From assembly GCA_937891975.1 (NCBI GenBank), contig CALAUA010000013.1, positions 124,001 to 188,000 on the forward strand: DNA of 64,000 nucleotides, given 5' to 3'. This DNA comes from an uncultured Bacteroidales bacterium. Lineage in GTDB: Bacteria; Bacteroidota; Bacteroidia; Bacteroidales; Paludibacteraceae. The stretch's first letter is position 1. Each line of letters starts with the position of its first letter. Below the pieces are notes generated by a model. That model did no database searches, was not told where the DNA came from, and saw only the letters and a program-made list of their open reading frames with translations. The position numbers and the translations under genes were made by a program. This document shows positions 1 through 8,572 of this stretch, one piece after another.

Positions 1-567
1 CGGGGACCCCGCACTTTCGCGCTTACCTAATACGATAGGTGTACGTCCCCATGAATCGCGAGCAGCGATGATACCATCTTCGGTGAGAATGAGAATACTG
101 CATGAACCTTTGATTTGCTTGTACACATTCTCGATGCCATCAACGAAATCTTTGCCTTGTACAATGAGTAAACCTACTAATTCAGTGGGGTTTACGCGTC
201 CGCTACTGAACTCTGTGAGGTGCATGTTTTGATCCAACAAATGGTTGACTAATTCATCCATATTGTTGATCTTACCGATGGTGCTGATTGCAAAGCGACC
301 GAGGTGCGAATTGATGAGCAGTGGCTGTGCATCGGTATCGGAGATGATACCAATGCCCGCGTTGCCACTAAACTCGTGTAATTCATCTTCGAACTTAGTT
401 CGGAAGTGCGAGTTTTGTATGTTGTGAATGCTTCGTTTGAAGCCCTTTTCTGTGTCGTAAGTTGCCATACCCGCACGGCGTGTACCGAGGTGGGAATGGT
501 AGTCCGTGCCGTAGAAGACATCGGTGACGCAAGAAGTCGTAGATATTGTACCAAAAAATCCAGCCAT
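1..567 (-). CDS. PurF-like amidophosphoribosyltransferase family protein, partial
   Basis: The gene starts at 567 and runs off the left edge, leaving 189 N-terminal codons. The protein begins MAGFFGTIS and continues through the class II glutamine amidotransferase (Ntn) fold typical of PurF, with LGTRRAG, GNAGIGIISDTDAQP, HLGRFAI, GSCSILILTEDGIIAARD and GRTPIVLG. PurF normally makes phosphoribosylamine from PRPP and glutamine in step one of purine synthesis. The usual start MCGxxG, whose Cys becomes the N-terminal nucleophile, is here MAG, so the glutaminase site should be inactive or altered. From memory, Bacteroides species carry a similar Cys-less paralogue. It is the last visible gene of a nucleotide-synthesis run, after purC. 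The phosphoribosyltransferase half is outside the window. Confidence 0.85.
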   Translation of the reverse strand, partial: MAGFFGTISTTSCVTDVFYGTDYHSHLGTRRAGMATYDTEKGFKRSIHNIQNSHFRTKFEDELHEFSGNAGIGIISDTDAQPLLINSHLGRFAISTIGKINNMDELVNHLLDQNMHLTEFSSGRVNPTELVGLLIVQGKDFVDGIENVYKQIKGSCSILILTEDGIIAARDSWGRTPIVLGKRESAGSP

Positions 568-576
568 GTTTTTTAG

Positions 577-672
577 AGTCAGGAATAAGGAGCCAAGAGC
601 AAAGACTTATTACTTTTGTATTATCAGTCGTTGCTGATATGTCTTGGTTCCTGGTTCTTGGTTCTTTGTTCG
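577..672. repeat. Heptamer repeats flanking a hairpin (AAGAACC type)
   Basis: The purC-purF gap holds a 7-bp tandem run (TCTTGGT-like units at 642-669), a hairpin ATCAG/CTGAT at 623-638, and a second run of similar 7-mers in the opposite orientation at 577-605. A near-identical copy of the hairpin-plus-heptamer part lies inside the response regulator gene at 40129-40180. Confidence 0.75.
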
Positions 673-673
673 A

Positions 674-1621
674 TTAATTTGTTAAATAGTTAGTCAAGTT
701 GTTCTCAATGCGTGTTGCAATATCCTCTGTTTCTGCGTCGAGGACGAGTTTTTCGCCGGTGATGCCTTCGTAGAGTTCGATATAGCGGGCGGTGATACCT
801 GCCACTACTTCATCGGTCATCTCTGGTACTTGTTGTCCCTCTTTGCCTTGGAAGCCATTGTCCATCAACCACTCACGCACAAACTCTTTGGAGAGTTGCT
901 TTTGTGGCTCACCTGCCTCGAAGCGCTCTTCGTAACCCTCTGCGTAGAAATAGCGGCTAGAGTCAGGGGTGTGTACCTCGTCCATGAGGAGGATTTGGTC
1001 GCCATGCTTACCAAATTCGTATTTGGTATCCACGAGGATAAGACCTTGCTTGGCTGCGATCTCTTGTCCACGGTTGAAGAGAGCGAGGGTGTATTTCTCC
1101 AATTGCTCGTACTCTGCCTCTGGGATAAGTCCTTGAGCGATAATCTCTTCACGAGAGATGTCCTCATCGTGTGCGCCAATCTCGGCTTTGGTGGTAGGAG
1201 TGATGATTGGGGTAGGGAACTTCTCGTTCTCGCGCATACCCTCAGGCAGTTTTACGCCGCAGATCTCACGCACGCCGCTCTTGTAAGCACGCCATGCAGA
1301 GCCGCAGAGGTAACCGCGCACGATCATCTCTACTGGATAACCCTCGCAACGAACACCTACGGTCACCATAGGGTCGGGAGTGGCTTGCTTCCAGTTAGGA
1401 ACGATGTCAGCCGTTGCATCGAGGAACTTAGCTGCGATTTGGTTGAGGATTTGGCCTTTGAATGGAATACCCTTAGGAAGGATGACATCAAAAGCAGAAA
1501 TACGGTCGGTGGCTACCATAGCGAGGCAGTCCTCACCGATGAAATATACATCACGCACTTTGCCGTGGTACACATTGGTTTGACCAGGAAAGTTAAAATT
1601 GGTTGCTGTTAAAGCGTTCAT
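674..1621 (-). CDS. purC: SAICAR synthase (phosphoribosylaminoimidazole-succinocarboxamide synthase)
   Basis: PurC joins CAIR and aspartate, using ATP, to form SAICAR in purine synthesis; it is cytosolic. The 315-residue protein has the N-terminal GKVRDVY nucleotide-binding motif at about residues 20-26, the DRISAFD motif at about 39-45, VRGYLCGSAW, and the LVDTKYEFG and DEVHTPDSSR signatures. The length fits the long PurC class common in Bacteroidota. The ATG at 1621 gives the expected N-terminus. It lies 36 bp downstream of carB in the same direction, with four TTAAACT-like heptamers in the gap, and 106 bp upstream of the PurF-like gene. Confidence 0.95.
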   Translation of the reverse strand: MNALTATNFNFPGQTNVYHGKVRDVYFIGEDCLAMVATDRISAFDVILPKGIPFKGQILNQIAAKFLDATADIVPNWKQATPDPMVTVGVRCEGYPVEMIVRGYLCGSAWRAYKSGVREICGVKLPEGMRENEKFPTPIITPTTKAEIGAHDEDISREEIIAQGLIPEAEYEQLEKYTLALFNRGQEIAAKQGLILVDTKYEFGKHGDQILLMDEVHTPDSSRYFYAEGYEERFEAGEPQKQLSKEFVREWLMDNGFQGKEGQQVPEMTDEVVAGITARYIELYEGITGEKLVLDAETEDIATRIENNLTNYLTN

Positions 1622-1631
1622 TATCTTGTCT

Positions 1632-1659
1632 TTAAACTCTAAACATTAAACTCTAAACT
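1632..1659. repeat. Four tandem heptamers (CTAAACT type)
   Basis: Units ttaaact/ctaaaca repeat exactly every 7 bp between carB and purC. The same unit occurs at 7254-7281 and, on the other strand as GTTTAGA/GTTTAGT, at many other sites. Confidence 0.75.
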
Positions 1660-4600
1660 ATTTATACTCATCCCACGATTGGATAGCGAGGTCGTTGACA
1701 TCTACGGTGCAGAAGGCGTTGATGAACGCTGCTGCAAGGCGTGCATTGGTGAGCAATGGCACATTGAGGTCAATAGCCGCACGACGAACGTGGTAACAAA
1801 CATCGTTTTGTGGGTCGGTAACGATATCCTTTGGTACACTCACTACGAACTCGATTACGCCTTCACGCATGAGGTCGATAGCTTGTGGAGTGCCCTCCTC
1901 AGATGGTTGGTAAACCGTGGTATTAGGAATACCTGCCTCTGTGAGGAAGTGGCTGGTGCCAAGGGTAGCGTAGATATTGAAGCCCTTCGCGATGAGTTGG
2001 CGTGCAGACTCGAGCATCTGTGCTTTTTGCTTTGGCGAACCGATAGAGAAGAGTACATTCTTCTTAGGTACGCGCATGCCTACGGAAAGCATAGAGGTCA
2101 AGAGTGCAGCGTTGGCATCCTCTCCGAGGCAACCAACCTCACCCGTAGAGGTCATGTCCACACCGATGACTGGGTCAGCCTTTTGCAGACGGTTGAAGGA
2201 GAACTGCGATGCCTTGACACCCACGTAGTCGAAGTCGAAGAAGTTCTTGCTTGGTTTCTCTACAGGCAAGCCCAACATGATACGAGTAGCTATATCGATG
2301 AAGTTGATCTTCAATACTTTAGATACGAATGGGAACGAGCGTGAAGCACGGAGGTTACACTCAATCACCTTGATCTCGTTCTCGCGAGCGAGGTACTGGA
2401 TGTTGAATGGACCAGAGATGTTGAGCTCGCGTGCGATTTGACCAGAGATCTTCTTGATTCGGCGCACGGTCTCTACATAGAGTTTTTGTGCTGGGAACTG
2501 GATGGTCGCGTCGCCAGAGTGTACACCCGCAAACTCTACGTGCTCGGAGATAGCGTATGCGATGATTTCGCCATCTTTAGCTACAGCGTCCATCTCAATC
2601 TCCTTAGTGTTGAGCATGAACTTAGAGATTACCACTGGGTGCTTCTTGCTGACGGTAGCTGCCATCTTGAGGAAACGCTCGAGCTCCTCTTGGTTGAAGC
2701 AAACGTTCATTGCTGCACCAGAGAGTACGTATGATGGACGAACGAGTACAGGGAAGCCTACTTTGTCGATGAAGGTCTTCACATCCTCCATAGAGGTGAG
2801 GGCACTCCATTCTGGTTGATCCACGCCAATGCGGTCGAGCATCGCAGAAAACTTATCGCGGTCCTCGGCATTGTCGATACTGCGAGCAGTAGTACCGAGG
2901 ATAGGCATATGTTGTGCATCGAGCTTGAGTGCGAGGTTATTAGGGATCTGACCACCAGTAGATACGATGACGCCATGAGGGTTCTCCAGTTCGAGGATAT
3001 CCATCACGCGCTCGAAGGTGAGTTCGTCGAAGTAAAGACGGTCGCACATATCGTAGTCGGTGGAAACGGTCTCTGGGTTGTAGTTGATCATCACCGAGCG
3101 ATAACCGTTCTCGCGGATAGTCTTGAGGGCTTGTACGCCGCACCAGTCAAACTCTACAGACGAACCAATACGGTATGCACCCGAACCGAGTACTACGACG
3201 GACTTGCGGTCGTTGAGGTACTTCACATCGTTGGCTATACCTGAGTATGTGAGGTAGAGGTAGTTAGTTTGAGCAGGGAACTCTGCTGCCAATGTATCTA
3301 TCTGTTTTACAACTGGTTTAACGCCCAAAGAGAGACGATGCTTGCGTGCTACGAGCACCGCAAAATCCATATCCATTTGTTCGCCTAGTCCAACGGCTTT
3401 CGCTATTTGGAAGTCAGAGAAACCTTGGATCTTGGCTTTGCGCATCAAGTCCTCGTCAATGTTTTGGAGGGTGCCTGCAGCTTTGAGTTCGTTGTCGGTC
3501 TTAACGATATTTTGGAGTTTCTCGAGGAACCAACGGTCGATCTTGGTGAGCTCGTGCAAGCGGTCAATGCTGTAACCTGCATGCAATGCTTGCGAGAGGA
3601 AGAAGATACGTTTGTCGGTTGGCGCAGCCAATGCGTGGTCGAGGTCGTCCACATGCAGTTGCTTGTTCTCGGTGAAACCATGCATGCCTTGACCAATCAT
3701 ACGAAGACCCTTTTGGATGGTATCTTCGAAAGTACGACCGATAGCCATCACCTCGCCCACAGACTTCATACTGGAACCGATCTCGCGATCTACGCCGCGG
3801 AACTTACCGAGGTCCCAGCGTGGGAGTTTAGCCACGATATAGTCCAATGTTGGCTCGAAGAAAGCAGGAGTATCTTTGGTGACTGAGTTCTTGAGTTCGA
3901 AGAGACCATAGCCGATGGCAATCTTTGCTGCCACGAAAGCGAGCGGATAACCCGTTGCTTTGGAAGCCAAAGCAGAAGAGCGAGAGAGGCGAGCATTCAC
4001 CTCAATCACGCGGTAGTCTTCAGAATATGGATCAAGCGCATACTGCACGTTACACTCACCCACGATGCCCACGTGGCGCACGATCTTGATAGCTAAAGCG
4101 CGGAGTTTTGCTGCCTCAGACTTGGTGAGTGTTTGGGTAGGAGCAATCACGATGGACTCACCCGTGTGAATACCGAGTGGGTCGAGGTTCTCCATGTTGC
4201 AGACGGTGATACAGTTGTCGTATTTGTCACGAACTACCTCATATTCAATCTCTTTCCAGCCCTTGAGCGATTTCTCAACGAGCACTTGAGGAGAGAAAGA
4301 GAAAGCTTTCTCTGCGATGATATTGAGCTCTTCCTCGTTGTCGCAGAAGCCAGAACCAAGTCCACCGAGAGCGTATGCTGCACGGAGAATAACAGGATAA
4401 CCAAGCTCTTTAGCGGCTGTACGAGCTGCTTCGATAGTTTCGCAAGCTTCGCTTTGGATAGTCTTGACATTGATCTCATCGAGTTTCTCTACGAAGAGCT
4501 CACGGTCCTCGGTGTCCATGATAGCTTGTACTGGAGTACCGAGTACTTGTACATTGTATTTCGCTAGTACGCCGCTCTTGTAGAGCTCTACACCGCAGTT

Positions 4601-4891
4601 GAGTGCGGTTTGTCCGCCGAAGGCGAGAAGTACGCCGTCTGGGCGCTCCTTCGCAATCACTTTCTCCACGAAGAATGGATTAACAGGCAAGAAGTAGATC
4701 TTGTCTGCAACACCTTCGCTGGTTTGTACGGTAGCGATATTAGGGTTGATGAGTACGGTATAGATACCTTCTTCACGAAGGGCCTTGAGGGCTTGTGAAC
4801 CAGAGTAGTCGAACTCTCCTGCTTCACCGATCTTGAGTGCTCCAGAACCGAGCACCAATACTTTCTTGATATCTTTTTTCTCCATGGCCAT
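1658..4891 (-). CDS. carB: Carbamoyl-phosphate synthase large subunit
   Basis: CarB makes carbamoyl phosphate from bicarbonate, ammonia and two ATP for pyrimidine and arginine synthesis. At 1077 residues it has the full two-fold layout: an N-terminal ATP-grasp carboxyphosphate domain (VLVLGSGALKIGEAGEFDYSG near the start), an oligomerisation region, a second ATP-grasp carbamoyl-phosphate domain (VVLGSGAYRIGSSVEFDWCG at about 560-580), and the C-terminal MGS-like allosteric domain. Its ATG overlaps the carA stop codon (TAATG), so translation is probably coupled. No key residue appears lost. This matters because its partner CarA has lost its glutaminase residues; CarB itself can use ammonia. 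Confidence 0.97.
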   Translation of the reverse strand: MAMEKKDIKKVLVLGSGALKIGEAGEFDYSGSQALKALREEGIYTVLINPNIATVQTSEGVADKIYFLPVNPFFVEKVIAKERPDGVLLAFGGQTALNCGVELYKSGVLAKYNVQVLGTPVQAIMDTEDRELFVEKLDEINVKTIQSEACETIEAARTAAKELGYPVILRAAYALGGLGSGFCDNEEELNIIAEKAFSFSPQVLVEKSLKGWKEIEYEVVRDKYDNCITVCNMENLDPLGIHTGESIVIAPTQTLTKSEAAKLRALAIKIVRHVGIVGECNVQYALDPYSEDYRVIEVNARLSRSSALASKATGYPLAFVAAKIAIGYGLFELKNSVTKDTPAFFEPTLDYIVAKLPRWDLGKFRGVDREIGSSMKSVGEVMAIGRTFEDTIQKGLRMIGQGMHGFTENKQLHVDDLDHALAAPTDKRIFFLSQALHAGYSIDRLHELTKIDRWFLEKLQNIVKTDNELKAAGTLQNIDEDLMRKAKIQGFSDFQIAKAVGLGEQMDMDFAVLVARKHRLSLGVKPVVKQIDTLAAEFPAQTNYLYLTYSGIANDVKYLNDRKSVVVLGSGAYRIGSSVEFDWCGVQALKTIRENGYRSVMINYNPETVSTDYDMCDRLYFDELTFERVMDILELENPHGVIVSTGGQIPNNLALKLDAQHMPILGTTARSIDNAEDRDKFSAMLDRIGVDQPEWSALTSMEDVKTFIDKVGFPVLVRPSYVLSGAAMNVCFNQEELERFLKMAATVSKKHPVVISKFMLNTKEIEMDAVAKDGEIIAYAISEHVEFAGVHSGDATIQFPAQKLYVETVRRIKKISGQIARELNISGPFNIQYLARENEIKVIECNLRASRSFPFVSKVLKINFIDIATRIMLGLPVEKPSKNFFDFDYVGVKASQFSFNRLQKADPVIGVDMTSTGEVGCLGEDANAALLTSMLSVGMRVPKKNVLFSIGSPKQKAQMLESARQLIAKGFNIYATLGTSHFLTEAGIPNTTVYQPSEEGTPQAIDLMREGVIEFVVSVPKDIVTDPQNDVCYHVRRAAIDLNVPLLTNARLAAAFINAFCTVDVNDLAIQSWDEYK

Positions 4892-5964
4892 TATTTATTA
4901 AGAAGTTGGAAGAAGTTATCGAATACAAATTCAGAATCTTTTGGTCCGCAGTTCATTTCTGGAATAAACTGTACTGCCATCCATGGTTTCTCAGCGTGGC
5001 GAATACCCTCGTTGGTGCGGTCGTTCATATTGATGAACCACTCTTTCCATTCCGTAGGTAGGGTAGTGCCGTCCACTACATAACCGTGGTTTTGGGCGGT
5101 GATATAGCAACGTTCGCCACCTACTATTTGTACAGGTTGGGTAGCACCACGGTGACCATATTTATGTTTCAAAACCTCTGCGCCTGCTGCTAGAGCCAAG
5201 AGTTGGTTGCCGAGTCCGAGGCCCAACAATGGTTTGTCTTCGCCTTTCTCGAGGAAGGTCTTGATATTTTCGATTGTCACAGCGCAGTCCTCTGGATCGC
5301 CAGGACCGTTGCTCAGCATCAGCGCGTCAAACTCGAGGGTGTTAAAGTCGTAGTCCCATGGTACGCGTGTCACCTCTACGCCGCGTGCGAGTAGGTAGCG
5401 GATGATACCTTCTTTTACGCCGCAATCCACGAGCACCACTTTCTTGCCTGCACCAGCGTTGTAGGTTACTACCTCTTTGCAAGATACTTGTGGCACGAGG
5501 TTCTCGTCATTAGCTACAGGGGTAGTGTCATCGTCTTCGAAGATCAAACTTGCTTGCATCGTACCGTTCTCACGCAGATGCTTGGTCAGCTCACGGGTAT
5601 CGACGCCAGTGATAGCAGGTATCTGCTCACGAATCAGCCATGCTGCCAAATCCTCGTTGGCATTCCAGTGGCTATACTCAGGGCTGTACTCGGTCATGAT
5701 TACTGCCGCAGGGTGGATGCGGTGGCTGTCCATAAACTCGGACAAACCATTCTCCAAACTGCTACATACAGGCACGCCGTAGTTACCAATCAATGGATAG
5801 GTCATCACCACGAGTTGACCTTCGAAGTTCGCGTCGGTCAGCACCTCTGGATAACCAATCATGGTGGTATTGAATACGAGCTCTCCTGCTACGTTCTTCT
5901 CGTAGCCAAATGATGTACCCTTGAAGCAGGTGCCATCGGAGAGTTTCAATGTTACTTTTTTCAT
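4891..5964 (-). CDS. carA: Carbamoyl-phosphate synthase small subunit with a degenerate glutaminase site
   Basis: CarA normally hydrolyses glutamine and channels ammonia to CarB. The 357-residue protein has the CPSase small-chain N-terminal domain (residues 1-140) and a class I glutamine amidotransferase domain with SNGPGDP and NHGY intact. The nucleophile motif, normally G-[IL]-C-[LM]-G-[NH]-Q, reads GLGLGNQ, putting Gly250 where the catalytic Cys should be. The catalytic His motif, normally QFHPE, reads QFIPE, so Ile334 replaces His while Glu336 remains. Both substitutions are clear in the DNA and the frame is intact, so this is not a sequencing frameshift. The subunit probably still binds CarB structurally, but glutamine hydrolysis should be lost. 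It lies 23 bp after purA and overlaps carB by one base. Confidence 0.95.
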   Translation of the reverse strand: MKKVTLKLSDGTCFKGTSFGYEKNVAGELVFNTTMIGYPEVLTDANFEGQLVVMTYPLIGNYGVPVCSSLENGLSEFMDSHRIHPAAVIMTEYSPEYSHWNANEDLAAWLIREQIPAITGVDTRELTKHLRENGTMQASLIFEDDDTTPVANDENLVPQVSCKEVVTYNAGAGKKVVLVDCGVKEGIIRYLLARGVEVTRVPWDYDFNTLEFDALMLSNGPGDPEDCAVTIENIKTFLEKGEDKPLLGLGLGNQLLALAAGAEVLKHKYGHRGATQPVQIVGGERCYITAQNHGYVVDGTTLPTEWKEWFINMNDRTNEGIRHAEKPWMAVQFIPEMNCGPKDSEFVFDNFFQLLNK

Positions 5965-5987
5965 ATTCTTGCCTTTAATCTTTAACC

Positions 5988-7241
5988 TTAGCGAAGGATT
6001 GTTTCCGAACGATCTGGACCTACTGATACTACATCAATGCTTACGCCAGTTTCTTGCTCGATATATGCGATATACTCTTTGAGTTCTTTAGGCAGTTCCT
6101 CATAGGTGCGGCATATAGAAACGTCACACTTCCATCCTGGGAACTCTTTGTAGATAGGTTTGATATTGTCTGCGTCTGCCTCAAATGGGAAGTAGTCAAT
6201 CTTCTCGCCATTGAGTTCATAGCCTACGCAAACCTTAATGGTGTCAAAGTCATTGAGTACGTCTGACTTCATCATGATCAGCGATGTCGCACCATTCATC
6301 ATCACGGTGTATTTCAATGCTACAAGGTCGAGCCAACCACAACGACGTGGACGACCAGTAGTTGCGCCAAACTCATGTCCTATCTTACGAAGCATCTCTC
6401 CTGTCTCATCAAACAACTCGGTTGGGAATGGACCTTCGCCTACGCGTGTGCAGTATGCCTTGAAGATACCATATACCTCACCAATATGTTGTGGAGCTAC
6501 GCCCAAACCCGTGCATGCGCCTGCGCAGAGGGTGTTGCTGGAGGTAACGAATGGATAAGTACCGAAGTCAATGTCAAGTAATGAACCTTGTGCACCTTCT
6601 GCCAAGATACCTTTGTCCTCGCGAAGCATGTGGTTCACCACAATCTCGTTATCCATGATTGGGAACTGCTTCATTTCCTCAATAGCATTGAGCCATGCGC
6701 TGTCGTCTGGCAGTTCAATACCGCCCAATTGCTCTTGGTGAGCAGCGCGAAGGACATTGTAGCGTTCCAAGAAGTCAGGGCGCAGGATATCGCCTACGCG
6801 AAGACCATTGCGCGCAATCTTATCGGTGTAGGTAGGACCAATACCTTTGCCAGTGGTACCTACTTTCTTATCGCCTTTCTTCTTCTCCGAAGCGGCATCC
6901 AACATACGGTGGGTAGGGAGAATCAAGTTGGCACGTTTAGCGATTTGCAAACGGCTCTTTACATCCACACCCATTGCCTCGATAGCGTGAATCTCCTCCA
7001 TAAGGATGATTGGGTCAATCACTACACCATTACCAATGATGTTGGTGGTGCCATCGCGGAAGATTCCTGATGGTACGGTGTGGAGCACAAAACTCTTATC
7101 ACCGAAATACAAACTATGACCAGCGTTTGGTCCACCTTGGAAGCGTGCTACTGCTTCATAACGAGGGGTCAATACATCGACGATTTTGCCTTTGCCTTCA
7201 TCGCCCCATTGCATGCCTAATACGACATCTACTTTTTTCAT
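5988..7241 (-). CDS. purA: Adenylosuccinate synthetase
   Basis: PurA uses GTP to join IMP and aspartate into adenylosuccinate, the first committed step to AMP. The 417-residue protein starts with MQWGDEGKGK, the P-loop-like GTP site, followed by the catalytic Asp and His (GPNAGH, about residues 37-42). VGTTGKGIGPTYTDK and GRPRRCGWLD are family signatures. Length is normal. It sits between purB and carA in the same direction. The 38-bp gap to purB carries four CTAAACT-type heptamers, and the gap to carA two CTTTAAC-type units. Confidence 0.97.
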   Translation of the reverse strand: MKKVDVVLGMQWGDEGKGKIVDVLTPRYEAVARFQGGPNAGHSLYFGDKSFVLHTVPSGIFRDGTTNIIGNGVVIDPIILMEEIHAIEAMGVDVKSRLQIAKRANLILPTHRMLDAASEKKKGDKKVGTTGKGIGPTYTDKIARNGLRVGDILRPDFLERYNVLRAAHQEQLGGIELPDDSAWLNAIEEMKQFPIMDNEIVVNHMLREDKGILAEGAQGSLLDIDFGTYPFVTSSNTLCAGACTGLGVAPQHIGEVYGIFKAYCTRVGEGPFPTELFDETGEMLRKIGHEFGATTGRPRRCGWLDLVALKYTVMMNGATSLIMMKSDVLNDFDTIKVCVGYELNGEKIDYFPFEADADNIKPIYKEFPGWKCDVSICRTYEELPKELKEYIAYIEQETGVSIDVVSVGPDRSETILR

Positions 7242-7253
7242 ATAATCTTGCCT

Positions 7254-7281
7254 TTAAACTCTAAACTTTAAACTCTAAACT
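7254..7281. repeat. Four tandem heptamers (CTAAACT type)
   Basis: Alternating ttaaact and ctaaact units at 7-bp spacing fill most of the purB-purA gap. They match the carB-purC gap repeat almost exactly. Confidence 0.75.
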
Positions 7282-8572
7282 AAATTCCCACTTGTTGGAA
7301 TATATAATCCACATTCTTCATGTAGTAATCCAAGCTGAAGCATGCGTCGATCTCCTCGTTGCTCAGGTGTGCGGTTACGCCTTCGGTCAGTTTGAGGTTT
7401 TCTTGCATCTCGCCGTCTTCCATCAGCGTCTTCATTGCCACAGGTTGCACGAGGTCGTATGCTTGTTCGCGTACAAAGCCCTTCTCAATCAGCGCGTTCA
7501 TCACGCGTTGCGCGAAGATTGCGCCGTGGGTCAATCCTATATTGTGCAGCATGTTCTCTGGATAAACCACGAGGTTGTCTAGGATACCCTCGAAGCGCGC
7601 CAACATATAATCGAGCAACATCGTTGCATCAGGCAATACAATACGCTCGGTGGAGCTGTGAGAGATGTCACGTTCGTGCCAAAGGGCGATGTTCTCGCTG
7701 GCGGTGCACATATATCCACGCATTACGCGCGCGCATCCGCATATATTTTCAGAGGAGATAGGATTGCGCTTGTGTGGCATAGCCGATGAACCTTTTTGTC
7801 CTTTCTTGAACGCCTCTTCTACTTCGCGCACCTCTTGGCGTTGCATGTTGCGTACCTCCAGTGCCATCTGCTCCAAGGTACCTGCTATCACAGCCAAAGT
7901 AGCCAAATAGAACGCATGGCGGTCACGACCCAACACTTGTGTAGCGATTGCCGCTGACTCAATGCCAAGGTGCTCGCATACGTAGGTTTGGATAGCTGGT
8001 GGGATATTCGCGTAGTTTCCTACTGCGCCTGAGAGCTTACCTGCCTCTACGCCTTTGGCTGCCATCTCAAAACGCTCAATATTGCGGCGCATCTCCTCGT
8101 ACCAGAGTGCCCATTTCAGTCCAAAACTGCTCACATCCGCGTGCATACCGTGGGTACGACCAATCACTGGGGTGTACTTAAACTCATTTGCACGGCGTTT
8201 CAATACCTCGAGGAAAGAGTGCAAGTCTTTGCGCAGTATCTCATTGGCTTGTTTGAGCAAATAGCCATTGGCTGTATCTACCACATCAGTCGAGGTCAAT
8301 CCATAGTGTACCCATTTGCGCTCCTCACCCAAACTCTCGCTCACGGCGCGTGTGAATGCCACTACGTCGTGACGGGTAATCTCCTCGATTTCGTGGATGC
8401 GGTTTACATCAAAAGTGGCTTTTTCGCGAAGCAGCTTCACATCCTCTGCGGGCACTACGCCCAGGGTGCTCCATGCTTCGGCAGCCAAAATCTCTACTTC
8501 GAGATAAGCGTTGAACTTATTCTCTTCTGTCCAAATGTTGCGCATAACTGCGCGGCTGTAACGTTCAATCAT
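7280..8572 (-). CDS. purB: Adenylosuccinate lyase
   Basis: PurB cleaves SAICAR to AICAR plus fumarate and adenylosuccinate to AMP plus fumarate. The 430-residue protein carries the fumarase/aspartase superfamily signature GSSAMPHKRNP in the flexible catalytic loop at about residues 261-271, the active-site segment VHYGLTSTDVVDTA, and RTHGMHADVSSFG. It starts at the ATG that overlaps the purT stop codon by 4 bp (ATGA), indicating translational coupling. Length and motifs are ordinary. Confidence 0.97.
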   Translation of the reverse strand: MIERYSRAVMRNIWTEENKFNAYLEVEILAAEAWSTLGVVPAEDVKLLREKATFDVNRIHEIEEITRHDVVAFTRAVSESLGEERKWVHYGLTSTDVVDTANGYLLKQANEILRKDLHSFLEVLKRRANEFKYTPVIGRTHGMHADVSSFGLKWALWYEEMRRNIERFEMAAKGVEAGKLSGAVGNYANIPPAIQTYVCEHLGIESAAIATQVLGRDRHAFYLATLAVIAGTLEQMALEVRNMQRQEVREVEEAFKKGQKGSSAMPHKRNPISSENICGCARVMRGYMCTASENIALWHERDISHSSTERIVLPDATMLLDYMLARFEGILDNLVVYPENMLHNIGLTHGAIFAQRVMNALIEKGFVREQAYDLVQPVAMKTLMEDGEMQENLKLTEGVTAHLSNEEIDACFSLDYYMKNVDYIFQQVGI

